Both the position numbers and the translations under genes were made by a program. The notes below the pieces were generated by a model. It was not told the DNA's origin. It was given only the letters and a program-made list of their open reading frames with translations, and searched no databases. Shown here one piece after another: positions 34,503 through 47,800 of a DNA stretch of 64,000 nucleotides (the stretch's first letter is position 1; each line of letters opens with the position of its first letter). The stretch is from Gymnopus androsaceus JB14 (taxonomy: Eukaryota > Basidiomycota > Agaricomycetes > Agaricales > Omphalotaceae), in the NCBI GenBank assembly GCA_009733575.1, contig ML769579.1, positions 1-64,000 of the forward strand. Direction: 5' to 3'.

Positions 34503-35072
34503 GAAGTATGGCCGTTGACGATAAGGCCTAATTACGTTGTGAATTCGATAAAAAGTTGAACTTGAGCAGAACACAGTGAAATGCTGCGGCAGTAGCGGTC
34601 AGCCCCAAGATAATCATTGAAACCGACATCGCATCACAGCGAAAACGAAAACGCGGCACAAAAATTACTGGAAAAATCGTGATATTGTCAAAGCGTTAGT
34701 ACTATTAGAGCCTGAAAAAATTATGTTAGTAGCCTGCGTGCTAGCACTCGAGCCAGTTACTCGCAGCACTGAGATGAATGAAGAACCGGAGAGCGGATAC
34801 CAAAGACTTCTGGAAACCGGCTCATCCAGCTTGAAGTTTGAAGGTCTGCACTTTGAGTACAACATCAGCATACTGCGAAAGGCCGGGCTGAGGAGTTGCA
34901 GCAACTATAACTGCGTATAGGAGGTCTAGCGAGAACCCAAGCGGCAAAAGTCCCATTAGTGAATAGTAAGAATGCTAGCCTGGAGAACATGGTCGATTTC
35001 GCAAGATTACTCAAGAAGTCGGTAACAAATTCACAAATCCTTGTAGGGATAATTAGGTGTTTATTAGACACG
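34503..35072. other. No recognisable gene
   Basis: Short frames only; 3' flank of RIB7. Confidence 0.4.
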
Positions 35073-36072
35073 TTAGGCAGGAACCAGTGCAACTACTGTA
35101 TCCAGACCGAACGTCTCTGTGCAAACATGTTACGAACCCTGAAGCCTGAACGAAAAAATTGTTCTTTATTATTTAGACTTGGACAATGTAGGACACATAC
35201 CTCGTTCATGGCGGCATTGTACGACACACCGTCCTCACCTACGAATGTTGGTGCAACAGTGACTATTATCGTGTCGACAAGAATTGTGGCCTGCGCACCG
35301 TCTTGCGAAAAGAACGATCGAATCACTTGAGCACCACCCTCTACCATAACGGAGCATATTCCGAGTTTGTATAGAGTCTCGAGGACTATCTGGAATAGAA
35401 AGGTAGCCTAACAAGAAGAAAGTCAATACTAAGAAACGTTTAGCAGACGCGTCTGTACCATCAATAGCATGTCCAGTTTCCACTATCTTCGCTCCTGCAT
35501 TCTCCAATGCTTTACGACGATCCAACCACTCTGCTTTTCTCACTTCGCTGGCGGCTCAGTACAAATAACCCAAGGCCTCCTTCCTCTTCCTTCAACGTAA
35601 TTCTTCAGCAACTTGCAATGCAGGGGAAGGCGCAAGTACGAGTCGAGGATGATCGGGCGAGGAAGGTTATATGGATTGTGATGGCCGTTTGTGGGATTGG
35701 GCTCTCGTGCAGGGAGATGACGAGCTATAGAAGGATTAGATTTGAATAATTTATACACAGACCTCGACTCACTGTTGAGTTGCGGATCGTCATTCAATGC
35801 TGTACCGATTCCAATGAGAATAGCGTCGTGCATAGTTCGCATCCTGTTCTTCCATTTCCAAAGGATTTCAATAAAGCACTTATGAACAAACATAAAGGCT
35901 CACCAATGGGTCATGACCATGCTCTCCTTTCCACTCAAGATGAGCTGCTTTCGTTCTTTTCCAGCAATTTTCGCATCGAGAGATTGAGCAAAGGTTAGTG
36001 TGACATATGGCTTCGACTTAGGCGGGACATTGTATCGGTCTAAAAGGGAAGAGAGAAAGGCAGGCGGGCTAG
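35073..36072 (-). CDS. RIB7: RIB7, diaminohydroxyphosphoribosylaminopyrimidine reductase (frame breaks)
   Basis: NADPH-dependent reductase of riboflavin synthesis (RibD C-terminal domain). Conserved blocks on the minus strand: PPAFLSSLLDRYNVPPK, PYVTLTFAQSLDAKIAG, KQLILSGKESMVMTHW, then after an intron MRTMHDAILIGIGTALNDDP, RPIILDSYLRLPLHCKLL, GRRPWVICTE, AEWLDRRKALENAGAKIV, VMVEGGAQVIRSFF, VDTIIVTVAPTFVGEDGV and a C-terminal ETFGLDTVVALVPA. The frame changes by one base after ICTEPP (near 35543) and again before the last block (near 35120). The upstream start is unclear: the first block is preceded by an in-frame stop, so an upstream exon or another indel is likely. It is divergent from the thioesterase, only about 60 bp away. 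The breaks are probably sequence errors, because the enzyme is essential without riboflavin. Confidence 0.8.
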
Positions 36073-36131
36073 GTCATCAAGGCGAGAAGCAAGCGGTCGG
36101 CGCTTATTCACTTTAGACTTGCACTTGCACC

Positions 36132-37116
36132 ATGGCTTGCTTGAGATTTACTCGAAGGGTATGGCAGTCGTTCATCACGACTAACGGTAGGCTTGTGAGT
36201 AAATATTGAAATATTTGACTAACTCATGCAGATAGGACATGATGCACGCTGTTTCCCCAATGTACGCGTCTGTTTTACGTTCTAAACGATTGAATGATCC
36301 ATATGTAAATGCAGCTACAAGTTGTTCGAGCTGTCCCCGGCGAAGTAAACGCTTCCTTGAAGATCGAGAGTTATAACGGTGCGTGCCAATGCAAGGAACG
36401 AATTCTGATCTTGGAATACTTACACTGCCACTAGTGAACCGAGTGGGGGTGAGTTGCATTTGTCTGCTCGCTCTGGGATGACGACTCGATAGCTGCTCTA
36501 TAGACAGGTGAGCTTACCTTTTTGCTTGCACAAGGACTAAGTTCATCTATACCTACCAGTCCATGGTGGACTTATCATATCTATCACTGACACCCTCGGT
36601 TCGCTCGCCGTCGCCTCAAAGGGGTACTGGTTAACCGGCGTCTCTACTGATATCGGGACCTCCTTTGTACGCGCTCATTTCATTCGAACCGATTGCATGA
36701 ATGTGATAGAACATGTAAATACAGGTACGCCCTGCAGGACGCCCAGGCGACATTCTTCACGTCAAGGCGGTATTGACTGGGTTAGGTGGGCTTTTCGTGT
36801 TATGTGAGTCGTTTAGATCTTAAATAACGCTTTCTAGGTAAATCATTGGCGTACACCCGAGTCGAATTTACAAATCCAGCTGGCGAATTGGTCGCTTATG
36901 GATGTGGGTCACAAAGTTCTCTGTTTCGCGAACAGTATCTAATCTGCTTTAACTCATCAGTTCATACAAAGTATGTAGGGAAGTCCTCAACGCACGAGGT
37001 AAGCTGAGATTTCGTCCAGAAGGTGGTAGATCATTCTGACAATCGCGCAGAAAAATATCAAACTTTCGGAGGATGGAGAAAAGGTATTGGAGGGTGAGGA
37101 TCTAGATGTTGACTAG
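36132..37116 (+). CDS. PaaI/ACOT13-type hotdog thioesterase with a 4-nt microexon
   Basis: Ten exons: 36132-36194, 36232-36261, 36315-36378, 36435-36448, 36504-36507, 36560-36666, 36725-36785, 36838-36903, 36961-36998 and 37051-37116. They sum to 513 nt (170 aa). Hotdog-fold motifs: LQVVRAVPGEVNASLKIE, NVNRVGTVHGGLIISITDT, GSLAVASKGYWLTGVSTDIG, VRPAGRPGDILHVKAVLTG, GKSLAYTRVEFTNPAGELVA and YGFHTKYVGKSS. The conserved GTVHGG needs the 4-nt exon ACAG; skipping it both shifts the frame and deletes the threonine codon. The family hydrolyses acyl-CoA; the N-terminus MACLRFTRRVWQS may target mitochondria. Confidence 0.88.
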
Positions 37117-37405
37117 ATGGGTCTATATTTCGTAGATGCTATGTATCCCTGATTGCATGAAATTGCTACTGTACCCATACAACTCTAGAGAGAAATAGTA
37201 ATGGGAGCCAAACATGACTATTAAAAACATTAGCTTAGGCAACACGCTGCCATATTGAAGAATACAAGTAGGACGGATGGTTTGGTCCAAGTTCCAAACG
37301 GGGCGCGAGCATCGACCAGAACTGCCTCTTAAGCTCGAGCTCGGAACTGTACTTTCCTCTGTTTCTCCAGTGAAGCTAGGGGTGAGAATGCATCTACTTG
37401 TCATT

Positions 37406-39013
37406 TTATGTTCTACGTTTCTTTTTGAAAGCTGCAGCTATACCCTCCGCGTCGAAATCATCCTCCCCATCTCTATCGCCGCTCTTCATCAATCGCTCAC
37501 GCTTGCGACCGCCTTTCCCCTTCTGTAATTTCGCAGCCTCATTGAGTTGGTTCTTCGTTACTCGTGCAGCTTCATCAACTCGCTCGCGGAGAATGTCCAC
37601 CTCATCTGGATCATAACCGGGGTACAGATCCAGTTTATGCTTGAGAGCTTTCTCCAAGCGCAGCATAACTTCAACATCATACTGCGAGGCGATCAATATC
37701 GACTTTCCGGAACGACCCGCACGAGCAGTACGTCCTACACGGTGGATATAATCCTTGGAATCACTCGGACAGTCGTAGTTGATTACAACATCAACCGAAG
37801 GAATGTCAAGACCACTATTATGCCAAAGGAGCAGTTAGACATTTCAATCAGGTATTATTGTGCATTCTTACCGGCCAGCTAAATCAGTCGCTACAAGAAT
37901 CTTACAGCCTTTGCTTTTGAAACGGTTGAGTGCACCTAAAAAGAGTTGTTTAGAATTTACTGACCATAAAATTCAAGATTGCCACGTACCTAATCTCTGA
38001 CTTTGGGACAATTTACCATGAAGGGGAACGCAGTGGAAACCAAGGATGCGGAGCATTATCGCAAATCTGCTGAAATATAAGCACACAATTGACAAGGACA
38101 TATCGATGTTTTCACCTTTGACAGGTGTCTGTTGTGCGAACAAACACAATGATGGTGTTTTGAGCCATGGAATTCAGCAGCGATACCAAGGCTGCCTCTT
38201 TCTTGACCAGAGAACAAAAGATGTAATACTGTAAAAGTGTTGAAACTGTCTGGTATCTATTACAATTGGGATGAACATAGCATATGGAAGCAACAGAGGC
38301 GCCACATACTTTGTAGAAGCCTGCACTTTGACAGGATTTCGAAGGTTGGCCCGCTGTAATTTGGCGACCTTGTCAGTCAGAGTAGCGGAAAAAAGATATG
38401 TGGTGCGTTCAGCTGGCACATTCTTCAATATTTCGTCAACGGCAATACCAAAATCGGAATCTAGGAGTCGATCAGCTTCGTCCAAAACCTCAAATGAGCG
38501 TCAGTTTCTCGTTTAAGCAAAGAAATGGAGAATTTACTAGAAATTTGATATTCCTCAGATTAAAACCCTTCGTCACCTTCAAATGGTCTAGTAATCGCCC
38601 GGAGTAGCAACCACAATATGCGGTTTTTTAGCCAGCATTACCGCCTGCGTTACACGGTCCTCTTCCCCGTCAACAATGACAATCGTCCGAACTCCAATTC
38701 CTGAACCAAGAGCGTCAAATTGAGATGCAATCTGAAACGCGAGTTCGCGCGTAGGAGCCAGTATACATGCAAGTAGGCTTTGAGGTTTGTTCCATAGATT
38801 ATGCAATATTGGAAGCGCGAAAGTGGCTGTTTTCCCTGAACCTGTCGGAGCAATTCCAATGATATCGCGTCCTTCAATGCCTGGAGGAATGCATTCGATT
38901 TGAACTGGTGTAGGTTTTGTGTATTTCATCTGTTCCAGAGTCTCTAATACAGGCCCTGATAGTCCAAGTTCAGCAAACGTAGGAGCTTGGTGCTGATCGT
39001 CTTCCAAGACCAT
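37406..39013 (-). CDS. RRP3: DEAD-box RNA helicase RRP3/DDX47
   Basis: Nucleolar helicase for 18S rRNA maturation. Motifs on the minus strand: Q motif ([27 protein letters not shown]), motif [15 protein letters not shown], Ia PTRELAFQI, then VATPG, motif [16 protein letters not shown], motif [18 protein letters not shown]. After splicing come [40 protein letters not shown] and a basic C-terminus ending AAFKKKRRT. The frame breaks at ATPG (near 38600), where one C is missing relative to the expected GGCCGATTA. Introns are short with standard sites; one lies directly before VLDEADR. The N-terminal extension is short compared with the yeast protein. Confidence 0.87.
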
Positions 39014-39205
39014 GGCGACAGGAGAAAAAATAATTGACGTTCCCGGGCAATAAACGAAAAAGGCAACTCCGAGGCGCTCGCTGCGAAATCACAAGCCTCC
39101 ACAGCAATCCGAGATGTCCAGTGTCTACAACTGCCATGTAAGTACAAATATACGCACATGGTTTAAAACCACATTTTTGAACGATTAACACTTTTATCCT
39201 ACCAG

Positions 39206-41499
39206 ATGCGCATTGAGGAAGGATTCCAGCAGGTACTAGTTCAATGAATCCTTCCAACGACTTAAATTCAGCTTGACTCAATTCGACTTGTACAGGTCCC
39301 TTTGAACGAGGGTAATCCTTACCTCCACGATCCAGTGCTTCCGTCCCTTCTCAGAAGGCTTATACCGTCCAAGTGCGTTGGATCATACTCTTTGCTCTTG
39401 TCCCAAGCGATGACCTCTCATTCTCTAAAGATTTTTCACCGAAATTGAACCAGAATTGGAGAGATTCGGAGCAGATGTGATCACCAGTATGTAAACCACT
39501 TCGTCAAAATACCTTTCATTTATTCCATCGTTCACCGTGCCTCAAATTCAGCTATACGCGCGCAAGGAACGCTCATATCCCCACCAAAACTTATTCAATA
39601 CGACAATTGGGGTCAACGAGTGGACGAGTTGCAGACTAGCGAAGGATGGAGGAATCTCAAGGCTATCGCTCAACGAGAGGGAATCCCGGGAATCTTTTAT
39701 GAGAGAACGTATCGCGAATATTCTCGTCTGTTTGGATTCTCAAAGGTGTTCATGATGTCTGGAGACTCACATGAAGTATGTCATAGTCTCTTCCGCTGCG
39801 CGTTAAGACTCATACTCAATCCTTCTAAAGGTCTTTTGTCCCTTGAGCATGACTGATGGAGCCGCGAGGGGTGAGCGCTGAGCCTTGAACGACGCGTCTT
39901 AACAGTTTAAACTCATACCCGTTCGTATAGTGACGGAGCTTATGGGTACGGACGCTATGAAAACCGATGTTTTTACAAGGTTAATCAGGTATGTTTTCGA
40001 TTTATTTAACAAAGATTTTATTCATGCTTGACTTTAATGTAGCCGAGATCCTTCATCAGCTCTTGTGTCTGGCCAATGGATGACAGAGGTAAAAGTCAAG
40101 ATAATGTGTATTCTTGCTCTAACCGCTTACTGCCAATTCCAGCGATCAGGAGGGTCTGATGTTTCCCAAACAGAGACTAATGCACGACCTCTCGACACCA
40201 GCGATCAACTTGGCTCGAAATATTCGCTGGATGGCTTCAAATGGTTCTCTAGCGCTACAGATGGTGATATCGCACTTGCCCTAGCCCGCACTGGACCTGT
40301 TGATTCTGGATCCCGCGGTCTATCCCTCTTCCTTGTTCCCCTCCGAAGTCCTCTCCTGTATGACCGGTCAAACCCCATACCTTCATCTACGAGTAATGGA
40401 ATATACATTCATAGGCTGAAAAACAAGATTGGCACGCACGCGCTTCCCACCGCAGAACTATCTTTGGAGAAAGCAACCGCATATCTTGTTGGTCCACTCA
40501 ATCAAGGTGTCAAGAACATTGTCCCTGTATTAAACATTACTCGTGTGCTGGTCTGCTGTAGGATCTGTTGGAGGATTGCGTAAATGCCTGGCAATCGCTA
40601 CATCGTATGCTGAATGTTCGTAGGATTGAGGGAGGGAAGAGATTGCTTAGAGATGTGCCACTGCATGTCGCTCAGCTCTCTTCAATCAACGTTGTATATC
40701 GTGCGTTGACGCATTTGACGTTTGGAGTAGTGGCGATTCTGGGTCGCGTCGAATGTGGTGTCGCTTCTGCAGAAGAACACGATCGATTACGGATGTTTAC
40801 ACCCATTGTGAAAGCATTTGTTGCGGAGAAGGCTGATTCCCGCTATGGAAGAGGCGATGGCAGCGTTAGGTGGTCAGGGCTATATGGAGGAGAATGATAT
40901 CGGAAGGCTGATTAGGGATGGTCTGGTCGAAAGGCGAGTAATGGATTCAAGATTTTCTTCGATCTATGTAACGATAATTGTTTAGAATTTGGGAAGGAAC
41001 CACTACTGTGCTTTCGATAGACCTCTTTACGGTCTTCGAGTGATCCTGTAAAGCTGAAGCAGTTCGTTTCGGTGAGTCGTGATTCTTTCGTTGGTGTACC
41101 GAGTCTGATCTGAGTTGACAGTGGTGCAACTCAATTATCCTTTCTTGCCCGTCGGATCTCCTCAAACGAGTACAAGAAGCAATTCAGCTCTTGCAATGGA
41201 GGATAGATAGTCTTGTCGCTGCCTTTTTACATCCAATACCGCCATTGATCGCTCGTCCAGCGCTGATGTTTATGGGCTATATTGCCTCCTCCATATATCT
41301 GCTTGAACATGCAACCTGGTCGCATATTAGAGGCGAGGATGGATTCGCAACAGATGCAGAGGTGTTTCGACGATGGGTGTATGATGGTGGTTTCGGTGCT
41401 GTTGAGCGGGAGCTGGATAGGACGAGATCAGAGTCAAAGTTGGCAGATGCTTCGAATTCGGAAATTGCTTTCGGTCGAGGGGTTCATGCCAAGTTGTAA
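39206..41499 (+). CDS. AidB-like acyl-CoA dehydrogenase (several one-base breaks)
   Basis: FAD-dependent acyl-CoA dehydrogenase-like protein. It starts MRIEEGFQQ (39206-39232), then an intron and VPLNEGNPYLHDPVLPSLL. Further blocks: EIEPELERFGADV, WGQRVDELQTSEGWRNL, FMMSGDSHEVFCPLSMTDG, ELMGTDAMKTDVFTRL, GQWMTERSGGSDVSQTET, LDGFKWFSSATDGDIALAL, RGLSLFLVPL, KNKIGTHALPTAEL, YLVGPLNQGVKNIVPVLN, then SVGGLRKCLAIATSY, LGGQGYMEENDIGRL, IWEGTTTVLSIDL and a C-terminal helical part ending HAKL. One extra base is needed to be removed near 40550, 40610, 40835 and 41035 to follow the family. An intron near 40936 appears to use a GC donor. Substrate unknown. Confidence 0.82.
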
Positions 41500-41825
41500 T
41501 ACTTTAGTCTTGTATGAAACGACCAGTGATTAAATCTGAAACTTCATTCTGAGCTGACGTGCTGACGCGTCGCGCTACAGTAACGGCCCCGGATGAATGA
41601 TTACCTCACGTTACTAGCTCGCATGCTTGCATTCATTCTCTTTCTTGAACCACGACGACACGACGCGTTCTTCCGCTTTTTCTTCCTTTCTTCTTGTCTA
41701 TATCTACGGAAAGATACCCAGAATCAGAGCAAGACATATATCGCACGTAGAAGAAGAAGAGAAGGAGTCTGGGAAGATCAGTGAAGTGACTTTGGTAGGG
41801 TTAAAGAACGGGTAGGCGCGGCTCG

Positions 41826-44800
41826 ATGTCTTCGTCAAATGCGAATTCTCGGTCATTACATGACTATGTGAGTATCTCCTTGCTCCCTCAGGCTGGTTCG
41901 CTCTGCTCATTTCTCGTCAGCAACTCGGAGACTCGCTAGGCAAAGGCGCCTTCGGCCAAGTCTATCGCGCTCTGAACTGGGCAACTGGCGAAACCGTCGC
42001 TATTAAGCAAATTTCGCTCTCGAATCTGCCTTCTCCGCCCTCCCTGCATCTCCAATCCATTATGTCCGAAATATCCCTACTAAAGAATCTCCGTCATCCG
42101 AATATTGTTAAATATAAAGGATTCGTCAAGACGCGACTTCATCTGTATATCATCTTGGAATTTTGCGAAAACGGGAGCTTGGCTCAGATCGGTAAAAGGT
42201 TTGGCAAGTTCCCAGAGGGGTTGGTAGGTGTATATGTGTTGCAAGTCTTGGAGGGGCTATGTTATTTGCACGAGCAGGGTGTTATACATCGTGACATTCA
42301 AAGGAGCGAATATCCTTAACCAATAAAGATGGGACCGTCAAGTTGGCGGATTTCGGTGTCGCCTCCTCAGTTCACCACTGGCGATTCCTCAGGTGACGGC
42401 GAAGTGGTAGGCTCTCCCTACTGGATGGCCCCGGAAGTAATATCCCAATCCGGTGCTACTACTGCATCTGACATCTGGTCTCTCGGCTGTCTCATCATCG
42501 AGCTTCTCTCTGGCTCGCCTCCATATGCGCACTTGGATCCTATGCCGGCCATGTGGAGAATCGTGCAAGATGAGATACAAGATGAGATTCCAGAAGGATG
42601 TAGTAGACAGGTAAAGGATTTCCTGGCGTGTTGTTTTCAGAAGGATCCCAATCTAAGGGTGGGCGCTAGAAAGCTGTTGAGGCATGCCTGGATGGTAGGG
42701 GTGCGTACACGAGCGACAGTGACTGCGAGTGCGAGTGCGGAGACAACAGGAGATTGGACTACCCACGCAGACCAACCTTCTCTCCCTCCGGTATCTACAT
42801 CCCCAACTCAAACTGTATCGCTGTCTAAATCTCAGATGCGGCGGTCCGAGTCCCGTTCGCAGGAACCTCCTTCACAATCCCAGATCCAGGTATCGTCAAC
42901 GCAGAATCCAAAGCAACCTCCATCCCAAACACAACCTCAGATAAATCAAAACAGCGGTACGCAGCGTTCCGCTCGTCCTAGGCCAACGAAACCATCCCAA
43001 CCCCATGCTTCTGCATCACGTCCTCCATCTCAGTCTTACGACTACAATCAAGCAGTAGCCAGAGTCCAAGAGTGGAATCAGGCGTTGAAAGGGTCTGAGG
43101 AGTCAACACCGCTCGCTGTTCCGATTCCCCATACGTCTATACCGGGAGTAACTGGGGCAGGAGGATCTGCGTCATCGAATGGGTCAGGCTCAGGATCTGC
43201 GTCTGGGAGTGCAGGTGCTCAACAGACTTTACGTCCGTTCCAATTTGGGCTGGGAGGGCTCATGGGTGCACCGTCTAGCTCTGCTTCTTCCTCATCAACC
43301 TCGGGTTCAGGAGCATCAGGTGAAGGCTCGGTATTGGGATCGTCTGATAAGTCCAGGACGATCAAGGCTCTGCAGATGAAAGGGACGGGGAAGGCATTTA
43401 GTGCTCCTCCGCCAGTTCCGCCTTTACCTGGTACCTCGGTGTCGTCTACCAAGTCCACCGGATCTGGATCCGGGAGGGGCTCTACGAAGGATACGAAGGG
43501 AGCGGGCAAAGCGAAAGGAAAAGGGAAGGGGAAATCGAAAGACGATACGACTAAACCGACTAAAGAGAACGGGAAAGGGAAAAGTGGGAAATCGAAAGGA
43601 AAAGGCCCAGTCCTAATCCCTCTTTCCTCTTTCGCTTCTTTCAGTCCCCTTCTCGGCGGAGTTGGAGTCGGAGGTAATCCGTTAGCATTAGCGGCCCTTA
43701 ATGAAGACAGGGAAGACACAGACGAGGAAGAGCGATGGGACGATGATTTTGAGTTTGGGGATGGAGAGGATGAACTGATCCGTCCGCCTAACGGGACAGG
43801 CTCGACTTTAGCGGGAACGGGAGAAAAATCTTCTACTTCATCAACAGGGACTGAGTCGGGAGCTTCAGCTTCAGCATTGGGAATGGAAACCAAGTCGAGC
43901 ACCTCCTCGTCCTCGGAAGGATCCTCTGGAGAAGAAGAAGAGGAAACGACACTCACTTCATCTGCTGGGGTTCGCCCGCTTTCTCGACCTACTGGTAGAG
44001 ACGACAGGACGATCCGTGCTTCTCCTTCGCCTAGCCCGTCACTCGGTTCAATATCTTTACCGCCCTTGCCTCCGTCAAGCTCAAACTCTCGTTCTCGGTC
44101 CTCAAGTTCCTCATCCTCCAAATCTGCATCCGCGTCCACTACTCATCGATCTGGCGACGGAGGACACGCGTACGGCCAAGGGCACGGTTTAGAAGGGTAC
44201 TATCCCCTCTCAGAAGCAGAAGAGGAGAATTATGATGACGAGTATGATTTCTCAGCTCCGTCTCCGTCTACGCCTGTAGGGGAAATAGATGGAAGCGAGA
44301 TGGAGAGGAGGGTACGGGAGTTCAAGGTACGTTCTTTTTCGCTGTTGAGCATATTTTCGTTCCTTTATTTTATTTCATGCGGTGTTCGTTTTTTCGTGTT
44401 TCTCTTTGGGTGTACTTTACTACATTGAGTTCTTTTTTCACTACCACATTCATCTCTATTTTCCATATTGCTTCGTCTAGCTAACTAACTGTCCTTCATT
44501 CCTACCTTTACACAGGCTAGAACGGCAGCTCAACGGACCGCATCCGCATCCTCTACCTCATCCTCTATTTCAGGCACGACAAGCTCAAGGCCGAGACCGT
44601 TACTATTCCACCCAGACGATATAAAGGATGCTTTGTTTCCGCAGACGCAGGCGGAACAGACAGATTCCACGTCGACATCAGTATTAAGAGAAAGTTCATC
44701 AAAAGCACGAACGACTTCGGTATCGAGACCAAGTTTACACGGGAGGACTTATTCCGCATCTCCTTCTCTTTCCCGAACGTCCTCCTCATCCTCATCCCTT

Positions 44801-47800
44801 TCCCGATCTTCGAATGGACCCGCTGCGAGCGCAAGCAAACCCCAACGACCGCACCTCACTATCCTCTCCAGGTCCCAATCCACTCCAAATGGAAAGGCGC
44901 CCAGGACCTCTCCGGGACCCATGACCGCGCCTTTGCCCAACGTTTCCAATGAGGAGGACGGAGATGTATGGGATGGGGATTATGATGATGATTATGACTT
45001 TTCTGCGGGTGTAGGAATGACCGGGAATGGTTCAGGGAGGAGCGGCAGCGTGAGCGCAGGAACTGGTGCTGGTCGCACTAGGTCTAGTCTATTGGGAGGA
45101 AGCGGGAGCACTCGGAGTACAAGTAGTGCGAGCCAAGGCAGTACAGGAAGCGCTCGAAACACCAATAACAATACCGGCACTGGAAGCGGTGCGACTCCTA
45201 CGACGACTGTCTTTCGCATTCCCAGTCTCCCTCCCAGTCTGGCAGAACGATTCAATAAATATACTGAAACCTCGCGAGAGGATTCTGCAGAGGATTATGA
45301 GTACGAGTATGACGTGGATGATTCTTCATCGCCGGGCTCTACGCTTGCTTCTGCGGCAAATACCCCAGGTACTGGATCGAGTGCAGGGGGAAGTGGGAGT
45401 GGACGACCTGGAACGCTACTAAAACTCAACTCTAGGTTGACAAATCGGTCTTCCGGCGGAGGAGACGGCGGGGTTGATTTCGATTGGGACGATGGCATGT
45501 CGGATGAGGAGGATGTTTTTGCTGAGGTGGGTACATTTAGTCTTGCGAAGTTGATTGATTGTGTTATTGATTGTGTTATTGCCTTTCCTTTTCCATCTCC
45601 TTCCTGCTCCTCATCTAACCTTCTCCCAGTTCGACGAACCCTTCGCAGAAGACTCCCTTGAGACCCATCTTCAAAGGGATAAACACGCACGCTTGTCGGC
45701 GAGAGTGGGGGTGTTGGTTGATGAGTTGAGTTTGAGTTTGAATAGTGTGAATGGGAATAGTATCAATTCGAGCACTCCAAATGCGGAATCAAATAGTGCT
45801 CTAGATGGTGGTGGTCGAACGAATGAGAGAGAAGAAACGAGAGAAGAAAAGTTGAAGAGTGTTGTTGCGGAATTGGTGAGTGCAAAATCAGAGCGCCAAC
45901 CAGGTCACCTACTAATGCACCTACTTTGCAGCTAACGATTCTAATCACCTCCCCTGAAATGCAGACCCAACTGGTGAGCTCGCATGGGATGTTGGCGATT
46001 TTGGAAGTTTTGGAATGGTACCAGGACCAGAATCAGCATACACCCGCGTTAACCTCGGCGTTCTCGCCACAACAATACTCGACTTCGAGTCCCAATCCAA
46101 GTCCCAGGATGAGAGGAGACATCCCTCTACCTCTATCCGGATCTACATCAACCGCCCCACCAATAGCTAGGAAAACAAGCGGTTTAGGCGTGGTTAGTTC
46201 GCTCGGACTGGGATCTATAACTTCCTTAGGGTCGTTGGCTTTGGGTGGGAGCAAGTCGGGGTCACCGTCGCCTCTCAGTAGTAGCGCATCATTGAATAGT
46301 TCTATGGGTGGATATGGAGGCTCGATCGGTGTTACTACGGCTGCTACTGAGCCTTTCCGGAACTCCTCCACAAGCGGGATGGGAGGAGGGTTAACAGCGG
46401 GCGGCCGGGAAGTCGTTTTACAGTTGCTGCGAGTGGTTAATCTGCTCGTGACGGGGAACATTGGTTTTTTGGAGGGATTTTGTTTGATTGGGGGGATACC
46501 TGTTATTATGGGTGAGTCAATACTAATATTTCTTTTGTCAACGGCGACTAGATGTAATTCGTTTTTAGGCTTCACATCCAAACGCTACCCCTCCGAATGT
46601 CGACTTGAAGCATCTAACTTCATTCGACTGCTCTGTCATGCGTCAGTGTTAACGCTGCAGATGTTCATTTCGTACGTCTCATGCTCATTGCAATCACACA
46701 TATTTTAACGTTCTTCTTTATGCAGCTGCCGCGGCCTAAAGACCCTTGTCGACCTCCTAGATGAAGACCCCTCCTCACCCACACAAGCCCCACTTGTCGT
46801 GCATGCTCTAAACGGTATTGCTAGCGTATTTGAGCTGCAGTCGCCTACAACCAAGAATGATTTCTGTAGGATGTTTGTTAGGGAAGGGTTGTTGGATCCG
46901 CTTAGTGGGGCTTTGTTGAATGTTATGGCAAGTGGGAACAGGAGTACTATGGGAGTCAGGAAGGAAGGCGCGGATGCGGATTCGGAGGAGCGAGAAGGAG
47001 AGGGGAATACTAGTGGGGATAGTTTGGACAGCGCTGATGCAGAGGGAGGAATGAAGATGAAAATTATCAAAATCCTTTTGGTATTCTCGCAGGTCTCGCA
47101 GTCGGATTTGCATGTGAGGAATGCGGTTGGAAGGAGGAAGGTTGTTCGGAGTACGTCAGGCTTTATTTCTTGTCAATCATTGGCTGAATGACTGTTTTGG
47201 ATAGGACTCTTACGCGCCTGCGAACTACTGGAACCGGAATGTCTTGTGCTGATGCTTAAAGCCGTGAAACATCTTTCGATGAACGTTGCTCTGCTGGATG
47301 TGCTACAGAATGCCAATGCTATTGAAATCCTCGTGCGTATCTTGGAGGAGCAGGCTACAAGTCCGTATAGCACAGTATGTCTTTCCAAGTAATTTGCGCA
47401 ATGCAGGAAACTAACCCTACTATAGGAAGTATCCAATCACATCTTCCAAACTTGCTTTAACCTCTGCCGCTTGAGCAAATCCCGTCAAGAAGAAGCTGCA
47501 CAAGCAGGTATCATCCCTTGCTTACAACGCGTTGCCGAAACACAATCACCCCTCAAACAATTTGCGCTCCCGATTTTGTGCGATATGGCATCTGCGGGGA
47601 AGAGCTGTCGGATGTTATTGTGGCAGCATAATGGGTTGAATATGTATCTCAAATTGTTGGAGGACCCATATTTCCAAGCTAGTGCGTTGGAGTCAATTTT
47701 GTCTTGGTTAGTTGTCTGGTCTCCTTGTGTGTTCAGAGGGAATGTGAAACTCTTTTCCAGGCTCCAAGATGAACCTTCACGCGTCCAAGATGCCCTAATC

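Noticed and set aside
43219..44139. 306-codon antisense frame in the septation kinase gene
   Set aside because: The sense strand is a low-complexity Ser/Gly/Lys region within a convincing gene; the antisense lacks stops because of composition.
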